Shown here in pieces: positions 37,035-46,116 of a stretch of DNA of 64,000 bases (position 1 is the stretch's first letter; every line of letters begins with the position of its first letter). The notes under the pieces were generated by a model. It saw only the letters and a program-made list of their open reading frames with translations, made no database searches and was not told the DNA's origin. The position numbers and the translations under genes are program-made. Origin of the DNA: Microbacterium thalli (GTDB lineage Bacteria; Actinomycetota; Actinomycetes; Actinomycetales; Microbacteriaceae); the NCBI RefSeq assembly GCF_028737325.1, contig NZ_JAQZCH010000002.1, forward strand, positions 372,001-436,000, written 5' to 3'.

Positions 37035-37382
37035 TCAGCGGTCGCGCTTCTCCTTGATCTTCGCCTTCTTGCCGCGGAGGTTGCGCAGGTAGTAGAGCTT
37101 CGCGCGACGGACGTCACCGCGGGTGACGACCTCGATGTGGTCGATCGCGGGGCTGTGGACCGGGAAGGTGCGCTCGACGCCGACCTGGAAGCTGATCTTC
37201 CGGACGGTGAAGGTCTCGCGCACACCGTCGCCGGAGCGGCCGATGACGACGCCCTGGAACACCTGGATACGCGAGCGGTTGCCCTCGGTGATGTTGACGT
37301 GCACCTTGACGGTGTCGCCGGGGGCGAAAGCGGGGATGTCGTTACGCAGCGATGCTGCGTCGACGGAGTCGAGGATCTGCAT
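37035..37382 (-). CDS. rplS: 50S ribosomal protein L19
   Basis: Large-subunit protein at the subunit interface. From ATG 37382 it has 115 residues with [33 protein letters not shown], the family core, [23 protein letters not shown] and the basic end. GGAAG lies upstream at suitable distance. An in-frame GTG 12 codons earlier would start inside the leader and is not used by the family. Transcription probably starts from the promoter at 37505-37533, with a structured leader of about 116 bases. It is single-gene or leads weakly into lepB. Confidence 0.95.
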   Translation of the reverse strand: MQILDSVDAASLRNDIPAFAPGDTVKVHVNITEGNRSRIQVFQGVVIGRSGDGVRETFTVRKISFQVGVERTFPVHSPAIDHIEVVTRGDVRRAKLYYLRNLRGKKAKIKEKRDR

Positions 37383-37533
37383 GATCTTTTCTTCCTGCGA
37401 CCGCCTCAGGTCGACCACGAGAGAGTTGAATAAGGATGCGGTGCCCCGGGCGCCCGCCGGGCGCCGCTCCCCTGAGGCAGAGATCTGTCAGGGCACAAGT
37501 GTTCATTCTGCCATGGCTGCGGAGTCCCGCCAA
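37383..37533 (-). promoter_or_regulatory. rplS promoter and folded 5' leader
   Basis: On the minus strand TTGGCG (37533-37528), a 17-base spacer and CAGAAT (37510-37505) make a good promoter, starting near 37498. The first 60 bases of the RNA can fold as nested stems: 37491-37496 with 37441-37446 (outer), 37488-37493 with 37470-37475, and a 7-bp stem pairing 37459-37465 with 37449-37455. The outer and second stems share three bases, so they exclude each other, as in regulated leaders. L19 autoregulatory leaders are known in other phyla; this one is not recognised. Confidence 0.5.
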
Positions 37534-37537
37534 ACCG

Positions 37538-38026
37538 TCACCGCTCCCGGTGCGGCGCTTCCTCGACGACGAAGACCTCGGTCGAGTCGGGCTCGCGACG
37601 CGCCCGACCGCCGTCGAGGAACGCCGAGTCCATCGGCATCCGGAACAGCGACACCGGACGGGCCTCGCGGAAGAGCTGCCAGAGCGAGACCCAGAACACC
37701 CCGAGGAAGGCGGCGGTCGCCGCGAACAGGAGCGGCCAGAACGCGCCGGCCGGGTAGAAGCCGGTCGCGATGATCAGACCGTGCCAGACCGCGAACACCA
37801 GGACGTCCCACCACGACAGGGCGCGGGAGTGGCGAACGGTGCCGCGGGCCCGCACGAGGAAGGTCACGATCAGCTGACCGATCAGCACGGCGGGGACCGC
37901 GATGAAGAGCACCCAGAGGAAGACCCAGCCGCTCGCGCCCGAGACCGCCCAGCCCACGACGAGCCAGAGCGGAAGCACCAGCGCTGCCGGCAGGAGCCAA
38001 GAGAAGAGCGCGCGTCGCAGCCACAT
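37538..38026 (-). CDS. small membrane protein, about four segments
   Basis: Unrecognised 162-residue integral membrane protein, sometimes labelled MFS permease in Microbacterium, but far too short for a full transporter. Hydrophobic segments lie at about 8-30 (FSWLLPAALVLPLWLVVGW), 36-60, 80-105 and 112-135. A basic loop (RARGTVRHSRALSWWD) lies between the second and third, and the tail is soluble (GRARREPDSTEVFVVEE). Homologous proteins beside map/lepB are common in Microbacteriaceae as far as I recall. TAGCAT (38039-38034) ends seven bases before ATG 38026, so a leaderless start is likely. The rplS promoter begins right after its stop. Confidence 0.65.
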   Translation of the reverse strand: MWLRRALFSWLLPAALVLPLWLVVGWAVSGASGWVFLWVLFIAVPAVLIGQLIVTFLVRARGTVRHSRALSWWDVLVFAVWHGLIIATGFYPAGAFWPLLFAATAAFLGVFWVSLWQLFREARPVSLFRMPMDSAFLDGGRARREPDSTEVFVVEEAPHRER

Positions 38027-38078
38027 GCTCCCGATGCTACGCCGGTCCGGCAGGATAGAAGCTGAAGAGAGGATCACG

Positions 38079-38861
38079 ATGATCGAGCTGCGTACCCCTG
38101 CCGAGATCGAAGCGATGCGTCCCGCCGGGCGGTTCGTCGCCGAGGTTCTGGCCACCCTCCGCGACGAGACGAAGGTCGGTACGAACCTGCTGTCCATCGA
38201 TCGGCGGGCGCACGAGATGATCCGCAAGGCGGGCGCCGAGTCCTGCTACATCGACTACCACCCCTCCTTCGGAGCGAGCCCGTTCGGCAAGGTCATCTGC
38301 ACCTCGATCAACGACGCCGTGCTCCACGGCCTCCCCCACGACTACGCTCTGCGCGACGGCGACCTCGTCACCCTCGACTTCGCCGTCGCGGTCGACGGCT
38401 GGGTCGCCGACTCCGCCGTGTCATTCGTCGTCGGTACGCCGCGGGACGAGGACCTCGCACTCATCGACACGTCCGAGCGGGCTCTCGACGCGGCGATCGG
38501 CGCCGCGGTAGTCGGCAACAAGATCGGCGACATCTCGCACGCCGTGGCTCAGGTCGCGCGGGCCGAGGGCCTGTCGATCAACACCGACTTCGGCGGGCAC
38601 GGGGTCGGGCGCGAGATGCACGGCGACCCGCACGTCCCCAACGACGGCAAGCCGGGGCGCGGGTACCCGCTGCGTGCCGGCCTCGTCGTCGCGCTCGAGC
38701 CGTGGTTCCTGCAGAGCACCGACAAGCTCGTCACCGATGCCGACGGCTGGACGCTGCGGAGCGCCGACGGTTCGCGCGGAGCCCACTCCGAGCACACGGT
38801 CGCGGTCACCGAGGCCGGACCGATCATCCTCACCGACCGGTCGTTCCTCGGCGTCGACTGA
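38079..38861 (+). CDS. map: type I methionine aminopeptidase
   Basis: Removes the N-terminal Met from nascent proteins. The 260-residue product has all five metal ligands: Asp100 (VTLDFAVAVDG), Asp111 (VADSAVSF), His174 (GGHGVGREMH), Glu207 (VALEPWF) and Glu238 (AHSEHTV), with substrate His in VLHGLPHD. Spacing equals that of known MetAPs. ATG 38079 has AGAGAGGA in front, a leadered start. It is alone on the plus strand among minus-strand genes and converges on trmD with six bases between the stops. Confidence 0.95.
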   Translation: MIELRTPAEIEAMRPAGRFVAEVLATLRDETKVGTNLLSIDRRAHEMIRKAGAESCYIDYHPSFGASPFGKVICTSINDAVLHGLPHDYALRDGDLVTLDFAVAVDGWVADSAVSFVVGTPRDEDLALIDTSERALDAAIGAAVVGNKIGDISHAVAQVARAEGLSINTDFGGHGVGREMHGDPHVPNDGKPGRGYPLRAGLVVALEPWFLQSTDKLVTDADGWTLRSADGSRGAHSEHTVAVTEAGPIILTDRSFLGVD

Positions 38862-38867
38862 GGCCGG

Positions 38868-39569
38868 TCAGGCGCTCGGGTCGGACGGCAACAGGTCCGG
38901 GCGGCGTTCACGGGTGCGTGCGACCCGCTGGTCTCGACGCCAGTCCGCCACGCGCCCGTGGTGTCCGCTCAGCAGGACATCGGGAACGTCGTACCCGCGC
39001 CACGCGGCGGGCTTGGTGTACGAGGGGTACTCGAGCAGACCGTCCTCGTGCGACTCCTCGACGAGGCTCTCGGGATTGCCGACCACCCCGGGGATGAGCC
39101 GGCCGATCGCTTCGATCATCGCCATCGAGGCGACCTCCCCGCCGTTGAGCACGTAATCGCCGAGGCTCATCAGCCGAACGTCGCCGAGTGTGGCGGCATA
39201 CGCGAACACGCGCTCGTCGATGCCCTCGTAGCGCCCGCATCCGAACACCAGGTGCGGGGCGACGCTCAGCTCGCGCGCAGTCGCCTGCGTGAACAGCTCA
39301 CCCGCCGGCGACGGGAAGATGAAGGTCGGACGGGATGCCGCATCCGCCACGATCGCGTCGAGCGCGGCGCCCCACGGCTCAGGCTTCATCACCATGCCCG
39401 CTCCCCCGCCGTACGGGGTGTCATCGACGGTGCGATGGCGGTCGGTGGTGTACTCGCGCAGGTCGTGGACGCGCACGTCGAGGAGGCCGGCTCCGCGCGC
39501 CTTGCCGAGAAGGGAGACCTCGAGGACGTCGAAGAATGCGGGGAAGATCGTGACGACGTCGACGCGCAC
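38868..39569 (-). CDS. trmD: tRNA (guanine37-N1)-methyltransferase
   Basis: SPOUT methyltransferase that makes m1G37 in tRNAs and prevents frameshifting. The 233-residue product shows [13 protein letters not shown], the [17 protein letters not shown] motif, [17 protein letters not shown], the knot residues [15 protein letters not shown] and [20 protein letters not shown], and the C-terminal [20 protein letters not shown] 39569 is separated from the rimM stop by a single base (TGA C GTG). It ends the rpsP-KH-rimM-trmD operon. Confidence 0.96.
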   Translation of the reverse strand: MRVDVVTIFPAFFDVLEVSLLGKARGAGLLDVRVHDLREYTTDRHRTVDDTPYGGGAGMVMKPEPWGAALDAIVADAASRPTFIFPSPAGELFTQATARELSVAPHLVFGCGRYEGIDERVFAYAATLGDVRLMSLGDYVLNGGEVASMAMIEAIGRLIPGVVGNPESLVEESHEDGLLEYPSYTKPAAWRGYDVPDVLLSGHHGRVADWRRDQRVARTRERRPDLLPSDPSA

Positions 39570-39570
39570 G

Positions 39571-40185
39571 TCAGTCCTCGGTCGTCGCGGCGTCGCCGTC
39601 CTGCTGCGCCGCGATGTCGCCGGTCGCCTCTTCGTCCGACGGCAGCTCTTCGAAGAGCCCGGCGGGCGGGGTCACGATGACCCGACCGCCCGCGACGTCG
39701 ACCTCGGGCACGATCGCCTTCACGAACGGAACGAGGATCTCGGCGTCGTCGCCGTCGCGCTGGACGATCAGCAGGTCCTGAGCCGGCAGATGATCGACGC
39801 GGGCGATCCGGCCGACACGCTCGCCGTCGCGCACCACGTCCAGGCCCACGAGCTGGTGGTCGAACCAGGCGTCGTCCTCGGCCGGGGACTCCGCATCCTG
39901 GTCGATCCAGAGGATCGCCTTCACGAGGGTTTCGGCTGCGTCACGGTCGTTGACGTCCTCGACGAAGAGGACGGGGTGCGAGTTCATCCACCGGAACTCC
40001 CGGACGGTCACGGTCTTGCCGTGCCACGGCGATTCCTCGGGCACCTGCAGAGTGAAGGTGGCGCCGGGGACGAAACGCCCGTCGGGATCGTCGGTGTAGA
40101 GCTCGAGCTTGAGGGCTCCCTTGAGGCCATGCGCCTTGACAAGACGCCCGACACGGAGCTGCGTGCCCGCGGGATTGGTCCCCAC
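39571..40185 (-). CDS. rimM: 16S rRNA processing protein RimM
   Basis: Assembly factor for the 30S head domain; binds S19. The 204-residue product has [24 protein letters not shown] at the start, [21 protein letters not shown], a PRC-barrel domain with [21 protein letters not shown] and [28 protein letters not shown], and an acidic tail. GTG 40185 is chosen: it follows the KH gene stop by one base in the same TGA-C-GTG arrangement as rimM-trmD, and leaves about nine residues before the conserved core. ATG 40203 or GTG 40215 would overlap the KH gene and are alternatives. Confidence 0.93.
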   Translation of the reverse strand: MGTNPAGTQLRVGRLVKAHGLKGALKLELYTDDPDGRFVPGATFTLQVPEESPWHGKTVTVREFRWMNSHPVLFVEDVNDRDAAETLVKAILWIDQDAESPAEDDAWFDHQLVGLDVVRDGERVGRIARVDHLPAQDLLIVQRDGDDAEILVPFVKAIVPEVDVAGGRVIVTPPAGLFEELPSDEEATGDIAAQQDGDAATTED

Positions 40186-40186
40186 G

Positions 40187-40417
40187 TCAGTCGTCCGCGA
40201 CATCGACGCGGACACGGGTGCCGTCGGCCAGCGCGGTGATGAGGGTGCGCAGGGCCTTGGCGGTGCGCCCGCCGCGCCCGATCACCCGTCCTCGGTCGTC
40301 GGGGTGCACGCGCACCTCGAGGACCTCGCCGCGAGGCGACGTGGAGGAACGGATGACGACGTCGTCGGGGTGATCGACGATCCCCTTGACGACGTGCTCG
40401 AGCGCGGCGGACAGCAA
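40187..40417 (-). CDS. KH domain RNA-binding protein (KhpA-like, UPF0109)
   Basis: A 76-residue KH-domain protein that binds RNA, of the KhpA/YlqC type found between rpsP and rimM in Gram-positive bacteria. It shows LEHVVKGIVDHPDDVVIR, LEVRVHPDDRGRVIGRGGRTAKALRTLI with the GxxG loop as GRGG, and a C-terminal VRVDV strand. The start is TTG 40417, four bases after the rpsP stop; no ATG or GTG exists in that part of the frame, and LSAALEHVV is the family N-terminus. The weak start codon probably relies on coupling to rpsP. Confidence 0.9.
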   Translation of the reverse strand: MLSAALEHVVKGIVDHPDDVVIRSSTSPRGEVLEVRVHPDDRGRVIGRGGRTAKALRTLITALADGTRVRVDVADD

Positions 40418-40421
40418 CGGA

Positions 40422-40847
40422 TTACTCCGAGTCGGTCGCGTCGGCGGCCGGCGCCTCGTCGGCCGGAGCCTCGGCGGCGGGCTCGTCGGCCTTCTTGGCG
40501 GCCTGCGGCTTGATGACCGACTTCTTGGACGCGTCGGCGACGAAGTCACCCTTGGCCTCGGCCGTGCGAACGGTCGAGACGGCGTTCTTGTCGCCCTTGA
40601 ACTTGCCCCAGTCGCCCGTGAGCTTCAGCAGCGCGGCGACCTGCTCGGTGGGCTGAGCGCCGACCGAGAGCCAGTACTGGGCACGCTCGGAGTCGACCTT
40701 GATGACCGAGGGCTCCTCGGTCGGGTGGTACTGGCCGATCTCTTCGATCACGCGGCCGTCGCGCTTGGTGCGCGAGTCGGCGACGACGATGCGGTAGTAG
40801 GGCGCGCGGATCTTTCCGAGGCGCTTGAGACGGATCTTGACAGCCAC
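40422..40847 (-). CDS. rpsP: 30S ribosomal protein S16
   Basis: Small-subunit protein bound to the 5' domain of 16S rRNA. The 141-residue product has [44 protein letters not shown] and the [21 protein letters not shown] segment, then a basic and finally acidic Ala-rich tail (about 30 residues) seen in actinobacterial S16. GTG 40847 is preceded by AGGAGAATT, a strong ribosome site. It leads the rpsP-KH-rimM-trmD operon. A long in-frame upstream reading is antisense to the ligase gene. Confidence 0.95.
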   Translation of the reverse strand: MAVKIRLKRLGKIRAPYYRIVVADSRTKRDGRVIEEIGQYHPTEEPSVIKVDSERAQYWLSVGAQPTEQVAALLKLTGDWGKFKGDKNAVSTVRTAEAKGDFVADASKKSVIKPQAAKKADEPAAEAPADEAPAADATDSE

Positions 40848-40904
40848 AATTCTCCTGAGTGGTGTGATGTGAAGTGAACGTCGCCTGGAGCGTGGGGTGC
40901 ACAC

Positions 40905-40939
40905 CCGGCGGGAGCTCTGAGGGCGGACCTTCCCGCCGG
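40905..40939. other. inverted repeat in the rpsP upstream region
   Basis: Bases 40905-40913 and 40931-40939 pair perfectly over 9 bp around a 17-base loop, in the 183-base gap between rpsP and the YbdK-type ligase gene. On the minus strand it would lie in the rpsP leader if transcription starts near the TTGGAC at 40964-40959. I could not settle the promoter; it may be a leader hairpin of the ribosomal operon. Confidence 0.35.
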
Positions 40940-41018
40940 ATAGAGGGTCGAGCAGGCGGTCCAACGGTCTATTTTGCCAGATGAACCGGGCTGTCGCGAA
41001 CCGCGCCGCGCCGCATGT

Positions 41019-41024
41019 CAGACT
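41019..41024 (+). promoter_or_regulatory. -10 element of YbdK-type ligase gene
   Basis: CAGACT ends exactly six bases before ATG 41031, the same hexamer and spacing as in front of the M23-like gene. A leaderless transcript is inferred; no clear -35 is seen. Confidence 0.4.
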
Positions 41025-41030
41025 GTGGCC

Positions 41031-42200
41031 ATGACGGTCCCCTTCGCCACGTCTGCCCGCTCGTCCGTAGGCATCGAGTGGGAGCTGATGCTCGCCGACC
41101 GCGAGAGCGGCGATCTGGCCCCCCGTGCTCCGGAAGTGCTGGCGGCGGTCGAGGAAGCCTCGGCCCTCGAGCGGTACACGATCACCGGCGAGCTGCTCAC
41201 GAACACCATCGAGGTCACCAGCGGCGTCGGCGACACGGTCGCGGCAGCCGTCGATGACATCGACGACGCCATCCAGCGCGTCCGGGAGTTCGCCGCACCG
41301 CGGGGTCTGGAGATGCTGTGCGCGGGCAGCCACCCGTTCGCGCGCTGGTACGAGCAGCAGATCACCGACAAGACCCGCTACCACAAGCTCATCGAGCGCA
41401 CGCAGTGGTGGGGCCGCAACATGATGATCTGGGGCATCCACATCCACGTCGGCGTCGAGGACGTCAATAAGGTGTTCCCGCTCATCAACGCGCTCTCGCT
41501 CTACCTCCCCCACCTGCAGGCGCTGTCGGCGTCGAGCCCGTTCTGGGCAGGCGAACGCACGGGCTACGCCTCGAACCGCGCCCTGGTGTTCCAGCAGTTG
41601 CCGACGGCGGGATTGCCGTGGAGCTTCACGGAGTGGCGCGACTTCGAGAACTACCTCGACGGCATGGTCGGCACCGGCGTCATGGAGGACGCCTCCGAGG
41701 TGCGCTGGGACATCCGCCCCGCGCCGAAGTGGGGCACGATCGAGATCCGCGCGTGCGACGGCATGTCGACCCTCCCGGAGCTCGCGGCCGTGGCCGCGCT
41801 CGTTCAGGTGCTCACCGAATACCTCTCCCGCGAGCTCGACGCGGGCCGTCCGCTGCCGGTCATCCCGCCGTGGTTCGTCCGAGAGAACAAGTGGCGTGCG
41901 GCGCGTTACGGGCTCGACGCGCGCGTCATCGTCGATGCCGACGGCACCCAACGCCCGGTCACCGAGCATCTGCGCGAGACGATGGAGATGCTCGAGCCCA
42001 TCGCCGTCGAACTCCACTGCGGGCGCGAGTTCCGTGGCCTGCGCACCATCCTCGACCAGGGCGCGAGCTACCTGCGGCAGACGCGCGTCGCCGACGCCGC
42101 GGACGGCGATCTGCGCGAGGTCGTGCAGCACCTCATCCGCGAGTTCCGCGACGGCCCGACGCTGCGAGAGCATCTCGCCCAGCCCGACACCGGGCGCTGA
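41031..42200 (+). CDS. YbdK-type glutamate--cysteine ligase (carboxylate-amine ligase)
   Basis: ATP-dependent ligase of the GCS2/YbdK family. The 389-residue protein has [20 protein letters not shown] with the metal-binding Glu cluster, [50 protein letters not shown] and [20 protein letters not shown]. Many members couple glutamate and cysteine weakly, and the true substrate in mycothiol-making actinobacteria is uncertain. ATG 41031 follows CAGACT by six bases. It is a single gene divergent from rpsP and converging with ffh. Confidence 0.87.
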   Translation: MTVPFATSARSSVGIEWELMLADRESGDLAPRAPEVLAAVEEASALERYTITGELLTNTIEVTSGVGDTVAAAVDDIDDAIQRVREFAAPRGLEMLCAGSHPFARWYEQQITDKTRYHKLIERTQWWGRNMMIWGIHIHVGVEDVNKVFPLINALSLYLPHLQALSASSPFWAGERTGYASNRALVFQQLPTAGLPWSFTEWRDFENYLDGMVGTGVMEDASEVRWDIRPAPKWGTIEIRACDGMSTLPELAAVAALVQVLTEYLSRELDAGRPLPVIPPWFVRENKWRAARYGLDARVIVDADGTQRPVTEHLRETMEMLEPIAVELHCGREFRGLRTILDQGASYLRQTRVADAADGDLREVVQHLIREFRDGPTLREHLAQPDTGR

Positions 42201-42221
42201 GCCGGAGCCCGCGCCGCGGGA

Positions 42222-43772
42222 TCAGCGCTTACCGAAGAGCTTCTGGATCTCAGCGAGGTCGGCTTCGCTCGGCTGCGCCTGAGCGCCACCGAGACCGAAC
42301 CCGGAGCCCGTCGGCGCGGTGGCCGTCGCGATCCCCGCGTTCTCCGCGGCGCGCTTCGCCGGGTTGCCCGATCGCGAACCGCTCGTGCTCTTGGCCTGCT
42401 TGCCCCGCTTGCTCGAGGCGCCGGGCTTGCCGCCCACCGGCCCCATGCCGGGGATGTTGGGCACACCGCCGCGCGCGACGGTCTTCATCATCTTGGCCGC
42501 CTGGTCGAAGCGCTGCACGAGCTGGTTCACATCGGTCACGGTCATGCCCGACCCCCGGGCGATGCGCAGGCGCCGCGAGCCGTTGAGGACCTTCGGGTTG
42601 CGCCGCTCGGCCGGCGTCATCGAGCGGATGATCGCCTCGGTGCGGTCGATCTCGCGTTCGTCGAACTGCTCGAGCTGCTGCTTCATCTGGCCCATGCCCG
42701 GCAGCATGCCGAGCATCTTCTTCATCGAGCCCATCTTCTTCATCTGCTGAAGCTGGCCGAGGAAGTCCTCGAGTGTGAACTGCTCGTTCGCGAGCTTCTC
42801 CGCGACCGCGAGGGCCTCCTCCTCGTCGAAGGCCTGCTGAGCCTGTTCGATGAGGGTCAGGATGTCGCCGAGGTCGAGGATCCGGCTCGCCATGCGGTCC
42901 GGGTAGAAGGGCTCGAGGTCTTCGAGGCCCTCACCCGTCGACGCGAAGATGATCGGGCGCTGCGTGACCGAAGCCACCGACAGCGCGGCACCGCCGCGGG
43001 CGTCGCCGTCGAGCTTCGACAGGACAACGCCGGTGAAGTCGACACCCTCCTGGAACGCCTTGGCCGTGTTGACGGCATCCTGTCCGACCATCGCGTCGAT
43101 GACGAACAAGACCTCATCGGGATCGGTCGCCTTGCGGATGTCGGCAGCCTGCTTCATCAGCTCGGCGTCGACGCCGAGGCGTCCGGCGGTGTCGATGATG
43201 ACGATGTCGTGCTGCTGACGGCGCGCGTACTCCACGCCGTCGCGCGCGACCCGAACCGGGTCGCCGACGCCGTTGCCCGGCTCGGGCGCGAACACGGCCG
43301 CGCCGGCACGCTCGGCCACGACCTGGAGCTGGTTCACGGCGTTCGGGCGCTGCAGGTCGCACGCGACGAGGATCGGCGTGTGGCCGTCCTTCTCGAGCTG
43401 CTTCGCGAGCTTGCCGGCGAACGTCGTCTTACCCGATCCCTGCAGGCCGGCGAGCATGATGACCGTCGGCGGGTTCTTCGCGAACTGCAGGCGGCGCTGC
43501 TCACCGCCGAGGATGCCCACGAGCTCCTCGTTGACGATCTGCACGACCTGCTGCGCCGGGTTCAGTGCTCGGTTGACCTCGTCGCCGAGGGCGCGTTCGC
43601 GCACCTTCGCCGTGAACTCCTTGACGACCACGAGCGCGACGTCGGCGTCGAGCAGCGCCCGGCGGATCTCGCGGACCGTCTGGTCGACGTCAGCCGCGCT
43701 GAGCTTTCCCTTGGTGCGGAGATTCCGGAAGGTCTCGGTAAGACGGTCGGAGAGCGTGCCGAAAGTTGCCAT
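42222..43772 (-). CDS. ffh: signal recognition particle protein Ffh
   Basis: GTPase that binds signal sequences of nascent membrane proteins with SRP RNA and docks at FtsY. The 516-residue protein has the N domain, the G domain with GLQGSGKTTFAGKLA (109-121), DTAGRLGVD, and a TKLDG-type motif seen as SKLDGDARGGAAL, and the Met-rich M domain with MKKMLGMLPGMGQM and RIARGSGMTVTDVNQLV that contacts RNA. A Gly/Ser/Lys-rich tail follows. TAGAAT (43787-43782) lies nine bases before the ATG, so the leader is very short. No SRP RNA gene was recognised in the window. Confidence 0.97.
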   Translation of the reverse strand: MATFGTLSDRLTETFRNLRTKGKLSAADVDQTVREIRRALLDADVALVVVKEFTAKVRERALGDEVNRALNPAQQVVQIVNEELVGILGGEQRRLQFAKNPPTVIMLAGLQGSGKTTFAGKLAKQLEKDGHTPILVACDLQRPNAVNQLQVVAERAGAAVFAPEPGNGVGDPVRVARDGVEYARRQQHDIVIIDTAGRLGVDAELMKQAADIRKATDPDEVLFVIDAMVGQDAVNTAKAFQEGVDFTGVVLSKLDGDARGGAALSVASVTQRPIIFASTGEGLEDLEPFYPDRMASRILDLGDILTLIEQAQQAFDEEEALAVAEKLANEQFTLEDFLGQLQQMKKMGSMKKMLGMLPGMGQMKQQLEQFDEREIDRTEAIIRSMTPAERRNPKVLNGSRRLRIARGSGMTVTDVNQLVQRFDQAAKMMKTVARGGVPNIPGMGPVGGKPGASSKRGKQAKSTSGSRSGNPAKRAAENAGIATATAPTGSGFGLGGAQAQPSEADLAEIQKLFGKR

Positions 43773-43820
43773 GATCCCTCGATTCTATGCGAGCGACCGG
43801 CTGCCCCAGCGCCCGGGATC

Positions 43821-44387
43821 TCAGGCGTCCCGCGCGATCCGCGCGGCCCGTGCCACCGTCGACGCCAGCTCGGAGCGTCCGGCACCGTCCCGGGCCCACG
43901 CCGCGACCGCCGCAAGCACCGCCCCGCCCCACGCCGCGGCCCGGACGTCTGCCTCGAGCTGGTCCGCGCCGCCGCGCACCAGCGCCGTCGACACCGCCCG
44001 GGCGATGCGCGCACTGCGCAGCGCGGCCTCGCGGGCCAGCTCGTCCGCGACGCCCATCGCGGCGTCGTTGACGATTGCGAGCGCCAGCGCGTCCGGCGCG
44101 AAATCTCGCGCCAGCTCCGCGACCGCGACCTCGACGGCCGCGGCGCCTGCGGCGTCGTCGAGCCCACCCTCGAGGAGAGCGATGCGCTCATCGAGCCCGG
44201 ACCACAGAACGGCCGACTTCGAGGTGAAGTAGTTGAAGAAGCTCGACCGACTCACACCGGCCCGGGTGGTGATGTCCGCGACCGTCGTTGCTTCGTAGCC
44301 GCGCTCGAGGAAGAGCTCGCAGGCGGCTTCGGCGAGTGTCTCGCGCGACGACACGCGAGGACGGCCGGCTCGACTCTCGGAGGTCAC
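43821..44387 (-). CDS. TetR family transcriptional regulator
   Basis: A 188-residue repressor-type protein. The N-terminal HTH spans about residues 15-60: RETLAEAACELFLERGYEATTVADITTRAGVSRSSFFNYF. The C-terminal ligand domain is Ala-rich (about 70-185) and gives no hint of the effector. Start is GTG 44387. It is divergent from lipB, and a 6-1-6 inverted repeat lies in the 57-base gap, so it probably regulates itself and perhaps lipB-lipA. Control of other targets is equally possible. Confidence 0.88.
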   Translation of the reverse strand: MTSESRAGRPRVSSRETLAEAACELFLERGYEATTVADITTRAGVSRSSFFNYFTSKSAVLWSGLDERIALLEGGLDDAAGAAAVEVAVAELARDFAPDALALAIVNDAAMGVADELAREAALRSARIARAVSTALVRGGADQLEADVRAAAWGGAVLAAVAAWARDGAGRSELASTVARAARIARDA

Positions 44388-44414
44388 CGTGACAGCCTAG
44401 GCGTAGCGTATTGT

Positions 44415-44427
44415 TGGACGCCGTCCA
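44415..44427. promoter_or_regulatory. probable TetR operator between the regulator and lipB
   Basis: TGGACG-C-CGTCCA is a perfect 6-1-6 inverted repeat in the divergent gap between the TetR gene and lipB. It lies 17 bases before the lipB GTG. Such repeats near TetR genes are usual autoregulatory sites. It overlaps the expected promoter region of lipB. Confidence 0.6.
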
Positions 44428-44444
44428 GATACTGAGGAGGCACC

Positions 44445-45083
44445 GTGCTCGATGTGCGGATCGTGGGTCTGAGCCCTGACTACGTCCCCTACCGCGAGGG
44501 GTGGGATCTGCAGCGGCGGGTGCACGACGAGGTCGTGGCCGGCGCGCCCGACGCCCTCCTCCTCCTCGAGCACGCGGCGGTCTTCACGGCCGGCGCTCGT
44601 ACGGCGCCGCACGAGCGTCCCGCCGACGGCACGCCCGTCGTCGACGTCGACCGCGGGGGCAAGATCACGTGGCACGGCCCCGGTCAGCTCGTCGGCTACC
44701 CGATCGTCCGCCTTCCTGAGCCGGTGGATGTCGTCCAGCACGTGCGTCGTCTCGAGGTGCTCCTCATCGCGGCTCTCGCCGACCTCGGCGTCACGGGACG
44801 CCAGGTGCGCGGCCGCAGCGGCGTCTGGGTCGCCGCGGACGGACGCGACGCGAAGATCGCCGCGATCGGTGTGCGGGTGCAGCGGGGCGTCACGATGCAC
44901 GGCTTCGCGCTCAACTGCAGCAACGACCTCGCGCCCTTCGCGCAGATCATCCCCTGCGGCATCCCGGACGCCGACGTCACGACCGTCTCAGAGGTGCTCG
45001 GCCGCATGCTGACGCCCGTCGACGCCGTCGATGCCGTCCGGCGGCATGTCGCCGCAGATCTCGCGACGGCGGTCGCCGCATGA
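44445..45083 (+). CDS. lipB: lipoyl(octanoyl) transferase
   Basis: Moves the octanoyl group from acyl carrier protein to lipoyl domains, first step of lipoate synthesis. The 212-residue product has [38 protein letters not shown], the SGVWV motif, catalytic Lys137 in AKIAAIGV and Cys171 in IIPCGIPD, with [14 protein letters not shown] between them. GTG 44445 has AGGAGG five bases upstream. The stop overlaps the lipA ATG by four bases, so both are made together. A TetR operator lies in its promoter region. Confidence 0.96.
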   Translation: MLDVRIVGLSPDYVPYREGWDLQRRVHDEVVAGAPDALLLLEHAAVFTAGARTAPHERPADGTPVVDVDRGGKITWHGPGQLVGYPIVRLPEPVDVVQHVRRLEVLLIAALADLGVTGRQVRGRSGVWVAADGRDAKIAAIGVRVQRGVTMHGFALNCSNDLAPFAQIIPCGIPDADVTTVSEVLGRMLTPVDAVDAVRRHVAADLATAVAA

Positions 45084-46102
45084 CCGGCTGCGCCGCACCC
45101 GCGGGCACCCCGGCCGCCGGTGGACCGGGCGGACGCAAGCTCCTGCGCCTCGAGATCCGCAACGCGCAGACGCCCATCGAGCGCAAGCCCGAATGGATCA
45201 AGACGAAGGCGAGCATGGGCCAGGAGTACCGTGCCCTGCACGACCTGGTCCGCGAGGAGGGCCTGCACACCGTCTGCCAGGAGGCGGGGTGCCCGAACAT
45301 CTACGAATGCTGGGAAGACCGCGAGGCGACGTTCCTGATCGGCGGCTCGCAGTGCACGCGCCGGTGCGACTTCTGCCAGATCGACACCGGCAAGCCGGCC
45401 GACTACGACACCGACGAACCGCGTCGCGTCGCCGAGAGCGTCACCCGGATGCAGCTGCGCTACGCGACCGTCACGGGTGTGGCTCGCGACGATCTGCCCG
45501 ACGGCGGCGCCTGGTTGCATGCCGAAACGGTCCGCCGCATCCACGCCGAGAACCCGACGACCGGGGTCGAGATCCTGGCGACCGACTTCAACGGCGACCC
45601 GGCGCAGCTCGACGAGGTGTTCGCGTCACGACCGGAGGTGTTCGCTCACAACGTCGAGACGGTGCCGCGCATCTTCAAGCGCATCCGCCCTGCGTTCCGT
45701 TACGAGCGGTCGCTCGGCGTGCTGACGCGGGCGCGCGCGGCGGGGCTCATCACGAAATCGAACCTCATCCTCGGCATGGGCGAGACACCCGACGAGGTCG
45801 TGCAGGCACTCCAGGACCTCCATGACGCGGGCACCGACATCGTGACGATCACGCAGTACCTGCGGCCGACGCCCCGCCATCTGCCGGTGGACCGGTGGGT
45901 CAAGCCCGACGAGTTCGTGGCCTTCCGCGAGGAAGCCGAACGCATCGGTTTCCTCGGCGTGCTCGCGGGCCCGCTCGTGCGATCGTCGTATCGCGCCGGA
46001 CGCCTGTGGGCGCAGTCCATGACGGCGAAGGGCCGGACCATCCCCGCGCACCTCGCGCACCTGTCGGAGTCCGGCGCGGCCGGCTTCGCACAGGCCGTCT
46101 GA
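45080..46102 (+). CDS. lipA: lipoyl synthase
   Basis: Radical SAM enzyme that inserts two sulfurs into octanoyl groups. The 340-residue protein has both clusters: Cys66, Cys71 and Cys77 ([13 protein letters not shown]) for the auxiliary cluster, and the CxxxCxxC motif Cys92, Cys96 and Cys99 (CTRRCDFCQ) for the radical cluster, plus the C-terminal VRSSYRAG Ser ligand. The ending [11 protein letters not shown] is the usual one for actinobacteria. It is coupled to lipB. Together they lipoylate pyruvate and 2-oxoglutarate dehydrogenases and the glycine cleavage H protein. Confidence 0.97.
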   Translation: MTGCAAPAGTPAAGGPGGRKLLRLEIRNAQTPIERKPEWIKTKASMGQEYRALHDLVREEGLHTVCQEAGCPNIYECWEDREATFLIGGSQCTRRCDFCQIDTGKPADYDTDEPRRVAESVTRMQLRYATVTGVARDDLPDGGAWLHAETVRRIHAENPTTGVEILATDFNGDPAQLDEVFASRPEVFAHNVETVPRIFKRIRPAFRYERSLGVLTRARAAGLITKSNLILGMGETPDEVVQALQDLHDAGTDIVTITQYLRPTPRHLPVDRWVKPDEFVAFREEAERIGFLGVLAGPLVRSSYRAGRLWAQSMTAKGRTIPAHLAHLSESGAAGFAQAV

Positions 46103-46116
46103 ACCGGCGCGGAAGC

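Noticed and set aside
37449-37465. GC stem before rplS as a terminator of the upstream membrane gene
   Set aside because: It lies downstream of the rplS promoter and start of transcription and fits better as part of the rplS leader; no T-tract follows.
42208-42220. CCCGCG-C-CGCGGG as terminator between the YbdK-type ligase and ffh
   Set aside because: Only six pairs with a single central base, so a stable loop would leave about five; too weak to report.
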